Below are positions 25,722 to 37,132 of a DNA stretch of 64,000 bases, in pieces. Every line of letters starts with the position of its first letter. Position 1 is the first letter of the stretch. Position numbers and translations under genes: made by a program. The stretch is from Syncephalis plumigaleata (lineage: Eukaryota > Zoopagomycota > Zoopagomycetes > Zoopagales > Piptocephalidaceae), in NCBI GenBank assembly GCA_025201365.1, contig JAIXMF010000020.1, forward strand, positions 124,001 to 188,000, read 5' to 3'. A model generated the notes under the pieces. That model did not search any database and was not told the origin of the DNA. It saw only the letters and a list, made by a program, of their open reading frames with translations.

Positions 25722-27334
25722 ATGGCACGCAACGAATTAGAAGAGTTCGAGGACATTCTGAGTGCCGAAGTACTCGTAGACATGGAGAAACTAAGAGATA
25801 TGGCACGATCCGGTGTACCTAACACTATCCGCGGGGTAATTGAATTGAACATATCGACTATAGAGGACAATGACGTCTAAGTATGATCATTCATTATTTG
25901 TATATTTAGGTGGTATGGCGTTATTTATTAGGTGTAGAGAGTGCCGATCGATGTAAGCTTGCTGATTTACAAAGGATGTCATCATTCAGAGGACTAACAC
26001 ATTAGTCATCATTTATATACGTGATACTATTACACTGTACATCATAACTAGCTCGCGAGCAAAGTGATTCACGTCGTCACATAGAAGAATACGAGCAACT
26101 AGACAAGGAGAACATGGAGATATCGAAACGAGTACGCGGTGACGTACAACGTTATCAAAGACGATTGGCCGCGGTGAATGCGGGCTATTCGGTAAACACA
26201 CTTACCAACAATGCAAAAGAACATACGACAGCTGGTTCATCTATTTCAGCATCCTCATCTTCCTCATCTTCATCGAATCTATCGGCTAATAACGATAGTC
26301 AAAATAATGGCAATAGTAGCAGTAATCAGCATGGTCAACGAGAAGATCATATAACACAACATAATAATAATAACAATACTGATGCTACTGCTACTGCTAC
26401 GAATAATAGTAGCAATAGTAATAGTGCTAGTCATACTGACACTAATCAAACTAATCATTTGGCTGAGCAACTTGCTAATTTTGCCCAGCAACATGATTGG
26501 CCACGGTTGTTGAACGTATTCTAGCTGCTTACATTAACAGTAACAAACACGTTGAATATTCACCGGCATTAGTGTCGCTTTGCATGCCTTTTGTATTCGT
26601 TTGTCAAGAAGAATCCGACATGTATCATTGTTTCTCGCAATTGATGAGAATGCTAGGTAATGACATGTTGCTTATACACTCGTATTATTGAATAGCTAAT
26701 AATTGCATATTTATTCATTAATGAATCACTAGAGGATTATCTTGACGAGCAAGGTATTCGGGAACGAATGGCCAATTTCATGACACTCTTCCGAGCACTT
26801 ATACCTGATTTGTATCCTTTCTTCGTCTAGTTATTAGTATGATGATATACATACAGATGAATCGACTATCATTTAACTCACTTGTAGACACAATTACTTT
26901 GTTGAAGAAGAGGTCGATGTCAATGAATGGGCCACCTCTTGGCTTCAATTCCTATTATCCAAGGAGTTGCCACTGCCTTGTCTGTTACGACTATGGGATA
27001 TTTACTTTTCACTTGATGGCAAATTAGAAAATCATGTTTACGTTTGTTTAGGTAAGTGTTGCAGTGGATATACACATTTATATTTATATTTACGCTATGT
27101 CATCCGTAGCATTATTACGCCATTATAAAGATGCTCTAGAAGAGTTGGAACAATCAGAGATTCGTACATTACTCCTACGTATGCCTATACTGGATATTAA
27201 TGAGGTAAGTATACAAACATCTTCTTCCTCTCCTTCTTCTTTATACACATTATTCACGAATGATATAGGTTATTCATCAAGCATTAAATATCCGTAGTGA
27301 AATCCTACAGCGTCAAGTATCTGACTCGCTGTAA
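25722..27334 (+). CDS. TBC-domain Rab GTPase-activating protein
   Basis: Stimulates GTP hydrolysis by a Rab GTPase. Exons 25722-25835, 25910-25952, 26052-26656, 26733-26811, 26888-27051, 27110-27204 and 27269-27334. TBC features: GVPNTIRGVVWRYLLGV (motif A, with the Arg finger in the following IxxD-like region replaced by exon 3 text), VVERILAAYINSNKHVEYSPALVSLCMPFVFV, ESDMYHCFSQLMRML, NYFVEEEVDVNEWATSWLQFLLSKELPLPCLLRLWDIYF (motif C). A Ser/Asn/Thr-rich disordered insert (about 26200-26460) splits the domain. One base is missing near 26503, just before VVERIL. The exact subfamily is not assigned. Confidence 0.82.
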
Positions 27335-27760
27335 CGCGCTTATCATCGTTCATTCCATCTCTGTTACGTGTTATCTGCCCTATTACTTGCAGATTCATAT
27401 GAATAATTTTACAAAGCACATTGTCCACATTGATTGATACGCGTAGTAATGAGCAAAGTTTCCTATGAATCCTGTCATGAATATGAATGTGTGTGTGTAC
27501 GTGCATGTATCATCAGAACCATATTGTGCTAGTCGGGTAACACCGGAACATATCCAAACCTATTTTCGACTGTAACATTGTCTATACGAGATGACATCAT
27601 CATCATCATCATCATCATTCGATTCATATCATTGCTCAGTAGTCAAGCCCCACCCTACGCTTCTCTTTCTAGTTTCGCTCGTTTTCTTTTCTTCTCTCTT
27701 TTCTTTATCGCTACTGCTGCTTCTTGTGCCCTATCTGATTACTTCTTCTATCTAGCAAAA
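27335..27760. other. Spacer upstream of TPI
   Basis: About 425 bases with a GT run (about 27486-27500), an ATC triplet run (about 27592-27617) and pyrimidine-rich sequence just before the TPI start, typical of strong fungal promoters. No gene seen. Confidence 0.6.
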
Positions 27761-28826
<1,066 letters not shown>

Positions 28827-28909
28827 TTAGTCACAATAAACATCTGATCTATTTACACTATAGTAATATCTAGCATTCTAGTTTATTATTATTATAAGCG
28901 AATTAATAA

Positions 28910-30649
28910 TTAATAGAATGAAATGGAGGAATCACCACCTGGTTTCTGATGCGCTCTAATAATAACATAGTATTAATAACACTAATATCATTACTTGTGC
29001 TAGTTATTACACTTACTTGAACACAGGTCGTGTTGTTTCCTCTTTACTATGCAAATTAGGATTACGTACACTACCAAGTCGTGCTTTATTATGATGATCA
29101 TCGTCATCATTTGTCGAACCAAATCCATTGCTTAATTCACCACGATTAGGATCACGAACACCGCCACGACCCGCATAACTAGCATTGGCTGGACGTGGTC
29201 TCGATAAAGGATCATCGTTGTCCACGGGTAATCCTGTATTATATAGGTAGGTTATTACACAAACTAATGGTCTACTAGATGATCACTAATTGACTTGCCT
29301 GCAGAAGTACGATCATCACCAAATACTACATTTGATTTACCACCACCGACACTGCTACTTGGTTTAGATGTCGAGTTACCCGATAATCCTAATCGATTTA
29401 CACCTATGCTACTCATTAGTATATGACTGTAACATCTTTATCTAGCTACTTACCTTTGGTTGCTTTATTCACTGCATCCTCTTCGTCTTCATCTTCATTG
29501 CCAAATTGAATACGCGATCTTCCACCCGTACTACTTTTATCGGCAGCACGAAAGACTGGACGTGAACCCTCTGGTGGTGGTGCATCTATCATATCATTCC
29601 ATACATCAATATCCCACCACCATCACCGTCACCGTCATCTCTCTTTTGCTTACCTGCATGTCCATCAAACATAAGCGATGAATGAGTGGCCTGTCTACCA
29701 TTAGCATCACCACGAGCAATACCCGTGAATGAGTTCACTCGCTCTTCATCTCCTTCTCCTTCTCCATTAAAACTAATCTGGCTCTTGGCACTAGGATGCA
29801 ACACACGCGAGGTAAGCTGAGTGGCACCTGGATCATGATCAGGCCGTTCATCGCCAAATACTAACTGTGAGGAACCACCACCCGCACTACTCGTTTTACC
29901 AATACGAATGGAGGAGGAAGTGGAGTTGGCAATTTCGGACTCATCCTCTTCTCCGCCGAAAACGATACTTGATTTGGATGTGCCATGAGATGTTCGTGAT
30001 CCAGCTTTAGTATGCGTTCTACGCTTACCATGTCCACTGTCGCTGTCATCATCACTGTCATCAGCATTGCCACCAAATTTGACATTCGATTTGCCTCCTC
30101 CACTACTTGAAGGAGGAGAAGCTTTACGAACAGAAGAACGACACGTATCATCGTCATTATCATCTGCAGCAAAACTAATACTAGATTTACCACCAGCTGC
30201 CAATGCTGGCTTGGAACGAGAAGGGACATCATCCAAGTCTAAATGATAATAAACAATAAACAATATTAGTGATTAAATGGAGAATGATCGTCGTGATGTC
30301 ACACATAGGATATACTAAAGAGAGAGAGAGAGAGAGATAAACAAATAGATGATTGTTATTATCATGCTTACCATCACCACCAAATGATATGCTGGATTTA
30401 CCACCACCTGCATGAGTAGCAGGACGCACCGATGTTCTGACTCGTTCTGTGTCGTCGTCACCTCCACCGAATGATATGCTAGACTTGCCACCACCTGCAT
30501 GGGCAGCAGGACGCACAGACGGCCTTACATTGTCATAGGTGTCGTCATCTCCACCAAATGATATACTAGACTTGCCTAATACATAGTAGACGCATAAGTA
30601 CGACTAGTATGCCTATGGTTATTCATTGTAACTTACCAACTCGACTCAT
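28910..30649 (-). CDS. Jupiter/HN1-like repeat protein
   Basis: Disordered protein built from about ten GGGKSSISFGG-type motifs (KSSISFGGDD, KSNVKFGGN, KSSIVFGGE, SSQLVFGDE, KSQISFNGE, HSSLMFDG, RSRIQFGNE, KSNVVFGDD, and a last GGDSSISFY at the terminus), separated by acidic and Ser/Thr linkers. This PGG-SS-hydrophobic-FG signature resembles the Jupiter/HN1 microtubule-associated family; assignment is inference. Exons 30637-30649 (13 nt), 30372-30575, 29654-30238, 29454-29585, 29299-29403, 29017-29233 and 28910-28955, with no frame break. Intron 5 uses a GC donor (GCAAGT). Repeats 1-3 also carry VRPAxHAGGG and are recent duplicates. Confidence 0.72.
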
Positions 30650-31608
30650 GGCTGTATGCAATATAGACAATGGATATCAATAGTGCTTATTATAGCTTTG
30701 ATAATACACTTGTAACCGTATAATAGTTGAATTGCTTTACCAATAGAGAGCAGTTAAATAGAACCACGTTGGGTTATAATAGATGAGAAAGAAGAAGAAA
30801 GAGTAACGATACTTGTCAATGATAGTTGTGGGTGAATAGCAATAACAAACGAGTATGCCTTTATATATACATACATATTTATAGATAGGATAGATCTGGA
30901 ACATCACCTACATACATACGTGTGCTATACACACAAGCATGCCCTTATTCACGGACCAAGCCCTTCTATCCATTTAGGCAAGACAGGGTGTTGACAACAA
31001 GCATGCCAATTCGCTTGCCATTCATTCATTCATTCATTCATTCATGTGTGTGTGCGTGTTGAATGGCAGGGTTACCCGTTGTTTCATGTACGTAACAAAG
31101 GATTGATAGTATGGATGACCATCTATCTATCTATCTATCTATCTATAGTCATCCTAGTACGCGCTAACTTATGATCCTATCACATTGCTAAAAGATTCAA
31201 GCGTGTCATTGCCATGATCACATCGTGCTTACTTTTTGTTACTTTCATAGTCACTCTCAAATTAGAAATGTGTATCACCATGTGGACAATCTATTCATAG
31301 CATAACATATGGCGTAGAGATTGAGCATCATCGATGAGATAACAAAGAAATGATAGAGACAAGATTATATTGTCTATTAGTATGTTGTATATGTAGTCAA
31401 ATGAATTGATTAATAAATATATCAATGTTGTTATTGTATAATCATCATTCCTACTTTTTAACATGTCATCAATCACATTGTCCACTTAAACGATGTATCA
31501 TTTTTAATACAATTCAATTTAGACGACGATAACACCAACAATAACCAACCAGAGCATCAGCAGAGAAGAAGAGGAGAAAGAAGGAAGAGGAAAGTAAGAC
31601 AAATCGTA
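30650..31608. other. Intergenic region rich in microsatellites
   Basis: About 960 bases with CATT (about 31020-31045), TATC (about 31121-31146) and GT runs. Divergent promoter of the Jupiter-like gene on one side, 3' end of the Asn-rich gene on the other. No coding signal. Confidence 0.6.
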
Positions 31609-32686
31609 CTAGCCTTTAGTACGAGTAGGTTGCGTAGCTTGTTGTAATTCATATAGGAAATCATTACCATTGGCCATAGCACCACCTAAATAATCATAAT
31701 TCAATATTATTATCTTGTATATAGATATAGATATAGATATATAGATATATATGTATTCAACTTACGTCTATTACCCCAAGCACCAGTTTGTCCATTACGA
31801 TTAGACCATGGCTGTTCATCAGATCGATATAGTTCAGGTTTCTCTACATTCATCTATTAATACTGATGTAATCTACTAATCTATAGGTAATAATACATAC
31901 CTGCTACTGGTAGACTACCATCATGTAGTTTCTCTAATACACTCGACCATGCTATACAACATCTAGTCAGTATAACAATGTAATACAAGTATTATTATCA
32001 TTACATTACCTTTATTTAAATTGGCTGATACTTCTGCTCCATTAAACTATTCACAGGGACATGTGTTGCAGATCGATTATCGGATGACATTGATGAAGAT
32101 GTAAATGATGAAGTATGTGAACTAGGTGAATTAGGCGAATGATGATGATTGTTATGATTGTTATGATTGTTGTTGTTGTTATAATGATGATGATGTCCAT
32201 TATAATTATTACTATGGTTACCGCCATTACTATTGTTATTATTATGATTGGAGTGATGGCGATGATTACTATTGCTCTCGTTGTTATTGTTATTATTATT
32301 GTTATTGTTGTTATTATTGTTATTACTCCATCCACTACTACTACCACTACTGAATCCACGTCCTATTATTAATTAATTAGTTAATTAGTTAATATATTCA
32401 TTTATTCACTTCTTATTAATAATTACCATGTCCCGGTTTATTATTGTACGAGTTTTTACGTTTAAAATCATTGCGTCCTTTTTTGTAATTACCTCCATTG
32501 CCATTATTATACATTGGATTATTATTATTATGGCTGGTATTGTTATTGGTATTATTATTGTTATTGTTATTATTGTTGTTGTTGTTGTTGTTATATCTCC
32601 TATGATGTGTATCAATAAATAAACATGTAATACAGCAGCTATCCATTCTATAAATACACTTACGCTCTATCGTCTGGACCCGCCAT
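31609..32686 (-). CDS. Asn-rich protein, unknown
   Basis: Not recognised. Exons 32664-32686, 32427-32599, 32010-32362, 31901-31951, 31766-31843 and 31609-31685 (about 251 codons). It begins MAGPDDRARYN, runs into poly-Asn, a basic patch YKKGRNDFKRKNSYNNK, a second Asn/His/Ser-rich block, then a more conserved-looking end: GAEVSANLNKAWSSVLEKLHDGSL, EKPELYRSDEQPWSNRNGQ, TGAWGNRRGAMANGNDFLYELQQATQPTRTK. One base appears missing near 32046. Splice sites all fit in phase, so the gene is real; the basic Asn-rich centre and Trp-containing tail suggest an RNA-associated protein, which is only a guess. Confidence 0.62.
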
Positions 32687-33187
32687 ATTGGTGGTATAAG
32701 CTAGTTAAACAATAGGAATAGGTGTGACGGATAACTTGTGTGTGTGTATACGTGTTTTAATACACCGATGAAAGTACCGAATGTGTATGAAGCAATTTGA
32801 CTAGACAAAGGTACGTCTTGGCTATGATATTCGCAATAAAATACTCGTAGTAATAACAGAGTGTTCAACTGGTATTGAGTCTGAGAGTACACACACGCCC
32901 GTAATAGATACGATGAGGTAATCTGAAGAGAGAGATGAAGAATAAGCAGCCGCTCAAGTGGGAAAGAAGAGTAAGAGAGAGTAAGGCCAACGCAAACAAG
33001 AATGGTGCGGGTGTGTGGATGTGTGTGTGTGAGCAGAAACACCGATAGGATAAATGATGTGTGATAGTCATTTCATCAATTAACACTTGTAATATAAACA
33101 TCACATTTATCACTCTATTGATGTATATATATGACAATATTAGCAAGTATCTGCTTACTAGTTTATTTATCTATTCATTCATTCATG
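32687..33187. other. Intergenic region
   Basis: About 500 bases between the Asn-rich gene start and the methyltransferase stop; GT runs (about 32740-32752, 33007-33030). Open frames here are antisense artefacts without features. Confidence 0.6.
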
Positions 33188-34400
33188 TTATGACATGCTT
33201 AGCTGATCCACTCCTGCAGTTACTGTGTCCATATCATTACAGGTAGTCGATGAATTGGAGGAGGATGGACGACGTTTAAATCGACCTTGTACGAATATAC
33301 GATGCATTGATGTTTCTCGATAACGATTGACTGTAGTACGTGTTACAAAGGTTAAACTGCTGTTTCCATTACTATTACTACTATTACTATCATGATCATT
33401 AGATGTGAGTGTCATTGTGGTGTCTTCCATATCCATAGTATGTGAATCTGTATTACTGTCGTTGTTGTTGTTATCTTCATCAGCGGGTAGTACATCGAAG
33501 CCTGCTTCATCAAATAGACGACGCACTTGATCCAATTCGAAATAATAGGCCATCGTACCATCTTGTCGTACATAGAGATTCTCCTCCATTTTATGACCCG
33601 GTTTGAATCGTAATTGTGCCATATCGTAGAGACCATAATCGCGGAATATCACTACTCCACCTGGTCGTACAATCTAAATAATGATGAGTATACATAGATC
33701 TATATATTATTGTCAATATTGAATTACCGAAGCAACATTGGCCAGGGCTTTAGCCATCTTCTCGGGTGGTATAGCTGATAGAACGAATATCATCGATACG
33801 ACATCGACACCTTCCCTCGTCTCGTGGTCATCGGGTAATAGACGCACTAATGAATCTTGCGTTAAATCACAAACAAACGCGTGACAACGCTCAGGATCAT
33901 ATTCAGGATTGCTTTTTACGAATTCGATAGCTCGCGGTGAAAAGTCGCAAGCAAAGAAGCGATGATTGCTATGAATTCGCATTACTGGAAATACAAAGTT
34001 GCCCACACCGCAACCTACTTCAAGTACCAACTGCCATAGAGAGAATGACAATAATAACAATAATAATGAACTAGCTAAATAAATAGAATCTATCATACAT
34101 GATCTGATCTAGTTTACCTTTCTTCGTGGTTGTCCCTGTGCATCGGTGCTTGGCTCGTTCAATTCACGAAACTCTCTATCGATCCAGTGCCTATCCTTGA
34201 AAAAGTTGGTCGTATTCCTCTTGTAGAATAGATCCCTATCACACATATATTAATGATTATTACTAGAGGAGTCGATCATGTCCTATGGCTTACCAGTTAC
34301 GAGCTGCTTCAGTTCGATATTTATTAGACCAGAATTCCGATACCGGTTCCTTATCCTGGGCCAGAATAGCTTTGGCCTGGTTCAACTGTTCCTCATTCAT
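33188..34400 (-). CDS. tRNA N3-methylcytidine methyltransferase (METTL2/Trm140 type)
   Basis: Class I SAM methyltransferase forming m3C32 in tRNAs. Exons 34294-34400, 34118-34235, 33728-34030 and 33188-33673 give 337 intact codons. Family text: [40 protein letters not shown], motif [99 protein letters not shown], and terminal [20 protein letters not shown]. An Asn/Asp/Ser-rich insert of about 40 residues interrupts the C-terminal part. No frame break. Confidence 0.93.
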
Positions 34401-34715
34401 ACTGGCACTACTGTATGTATATATATATATGAGTCGTAATCAATTCAACGAGTAACGAGAAAGGAATTAAACGAGAACCAGCAAGCAGACCTTAGAATGT
34501 TATCACGATAGTGTGATAGTAATACTTTTGCTTAAAAAATAATAATATGACTGTCAGACATGAATGTGAGTGTGATTATGTGTGGAGTGGGTGGAATTGG
34601 AAACTGTGAATGGCTACGCCACTACTGAATGGGTGTGATAGTCCCTCCTCTTTCTATCCTTCCTCTCTGCTCTACAACGTGCTAGTGAGGCCAAGATATA
34701 CGCTTGACAGCCAAC
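34401..34715. other. Divergent promoter region of methyltransferase and eL20
   Basis: About 315 bases between two divergent start codons, including a pyrimidine-rich stretch (about 34645-34680) just upstream of the ribosomal gene. TATA repeats near 34424. Confidence 0.6.
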
Positions 34716-35972
34716 ATGGGTCGTGTACGTATTACAATTAATCTAGATAGATGGATAGATGGATAGATACGGGTGGTAATATAGTGTATATAAACACCAT
34801 GATACGAATGATAGTATAGTATATATGCAGGTATATGGATGGATGGATGGATGAAGAGTAAGTAGTAGCATAGTAGTAGCAGTATATGTATATGCATCCA
34901 TCCATCCATTCATCTACTAGTTGGTTGATTGATTGATTGATTGCCGTCTGAATGATTAATCTATAAGCAATATAGACATCATATACGAGAATATGCGTAA
35001 TTATATAGTTGTAGTAGTATCAGCATTATATAGAATAGGTAGATTTACATTTATTTACGATATGATATTGCCATTACAATTATTATTATTATTCTATCGC
35101 GTTAATACTAGTAGCTGTAACTACGCGGATAGTAATGATTATAATAGTAATGGCAATATTGTATTATTAATAAGATACGCGTGTATTCAATAATGAATAC
35201 ATATGAATACGCGAAATGCTGATATCATAGATGATAATAACTACTACTTGCTATCTTGCTATGCGATATACTATAATATTATAATAGGAGAGAGAGGGGG
35301 AATAGACATATACTTATATGCAACAATAACTAATCTATTTGCTGTTTATTATTCTCTATTATATAGCTGCATGAATACCAGGTGATCGGTCGCCATCTTC
35401 CGACCGAAGCACAACCACATCCAAGGTTGTTCCGCATGCGTCTCTTCGCTCCCAATGAAGTGGTAGCCCAGAGTCGTTTCTGGTATTTCTTGAAGCGTTT
35501 CAACAAGGTTAAGCGCGCTACCGGTGAGATCGTCTCCATCAACGAGATCTTTGAGAAGCGTCCAGGCCGTGTTAAGAACTTTGGTATCTGGCTCCGTTAT
35601 GACTCGCGCTCGGGTACCCACAACATGTACAAGGAATACCGTGAGTTGAACCGTTGCGACGCCGTCGAATCCTGCTGTAAGTACTATTCGCTACTATAAT
35701 AATGATGGGATGCTTATTACGCGTACTAATGATCTATATACGCACACACACGATAAATAGACCAGGATATGGCTGCTCGTCACCGTACTCGCTTCCGCTC
35801 CATCCAAATCATTCGTGTGGCTCAAGTCGCCAACAAGAACGTGCGTCGTCCATACATCAAGCAGGTTATTCAAAAGAAGCTCAAGTTCCCATTGACTCAC
35901 CGCATCCACCGTGCTGCTCACAAGCGCAACGCATCTCTCTTCCTTGCCAAGCGCCCAACTACCGTCAACTAA
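34716..35972 (+). CDS. RPL20: Ribosomal protein eL20 (L18a)
   Basis: Component of the cytosolic 60S subunit. Exons 34716-34724 (only M-G-R), 35367-35676 and 35761-35972; 176 codons. Text: [117 protein letters not shown]. The exon 2 start was placed before LHEYQ because it joins MGR in phase as in other eL20 proteins. The first intron (642 nt) is the longest in the window; long first introns are common in fungal ribosomal-protein genes. Intact and certain. Confidence 0.96.
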
Positions 35973-36195
35973 ATGGACGACGGCAACAACATGGTACGCG
36001 TTCATCATTCTTCTACGACGACAATTGCTACTGCCGTTGTTATTATCTACACGACAGATGTTATGGCGTAATAGCAACAATGATAACGCAAGGACGATAT
36101 GGAATAAATTGGCTATACTTGCATATGGAAAGAATTACTACATTAATAGCAGTGTATAATTGTGATAATGTTAAATTGTTATTGTTATGAACTAC

Positions 36196-36568
36196 TTATT
36201 TATTAGAAGTTGTTGCTTGCTGGCTGGCTGGTGTTGTTACGTCAGATGCTGCACCATCAGATGGATAAACGTGAACATCCCACGCTGGTCGATCTGACTC
36301 GGCGTTTTGCCGTATTTGATCGAGGATATATTGGTTACGACGACGTTGCTCGTCTTTCTGCTGACCCAGACGATGCTTCACCTCTTCCGGTAGTGCCTAG
36401 TTGAACAAACAGCATTTTATTATAGGATGGGTGTCTTCATTTTTACTAAAAACTTACCGCTACAAATTCATCTCTATTGGGCACCGTATACTTGTAGAAT
36501 CCATAGCCCACCATCATAATGGCCGTAGACACAAGTGTGGCCTTTAGAAATGGCGATCGACCTGACAT
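36196..36568 (-). CDS. CBP4: Cytochrome bc1 assembly factor CBP4-like
   Basis: Small inner-mitochondrial-membrane protein that helps assemble cytochrome b into complex III. Exons 36458-36568 and 36196-36396; 103 codons, intact. N-terminal helix FLKATLVSTAIMMVGYGFYKYTVPNRDEFVAALPEEVKHRL matches the CBP4/UQCC3 pattern (one helix, YKYTxP, then L(P/S)-E), followed by a charged KDEQRRRNQYILDQIRQNAESDRPAWDV helix. The family is short and weakly conserved, so the assignment is good but not certain. Confidence 0.75.
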
Positions 36569-37132
36569 GATGTTGCGGATAGAAGCAGAAGAATAAACAC
36601 AAACAGTTCAATCGATATGATTTAGAGGAGATGAAGAAAAAAGGAAAGAAAATCAGTAATACGTGTTAATGATGGTCGAGTACAATTTAAGACTAAAGTG
36701 CACAGTGCCATTTCGGGAATGGTTCGTTTGATGATTCCTTGGTCAATCTACTCGGATAGAGGATGTCCACAGCAAATCAGCGAATGGTGTCATTATATCG
36801 TCGTGATATACTGATATCCCATTTCAATTGATACATGAACCGACAATGCTAATAATGATAATAATAATAGGAAAAAATGAAATCAGAATGAAATTGTAAT
36901 TGTAATGGTCAGAATACGACATATTTATTCAATGAATGAGAGAATGATCTTGTAGATATACTTGTTGTTGGTACCAAGGAATAATGACTTGAATGACATG
37001 GACACTAAAGGGTCTTGCACCGATACATTCTTGACTTGATTACCTATAATATCTACTTGATGATGTCCTTGTCTTGTTCTGTAATCATAATGGATCAGTA
37101 TGAGTATGATTATTGTGGATTATTACTACCGC
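36569..37132. other. Intergenic region, 3' side of micro-exon gene
   Basis: About 560 bases; promoter of the CBP4-like gene at one end. No open frame worth calling; nothing else recognised. Confidence 0.6.

Noticed and set aside
32139-32622. Met/Ile/Val-rich open frames on both strands
   Set aside because: Shadows of AAT/AAC repeats encoding poly-Asn in the spliced minus-strand gene.
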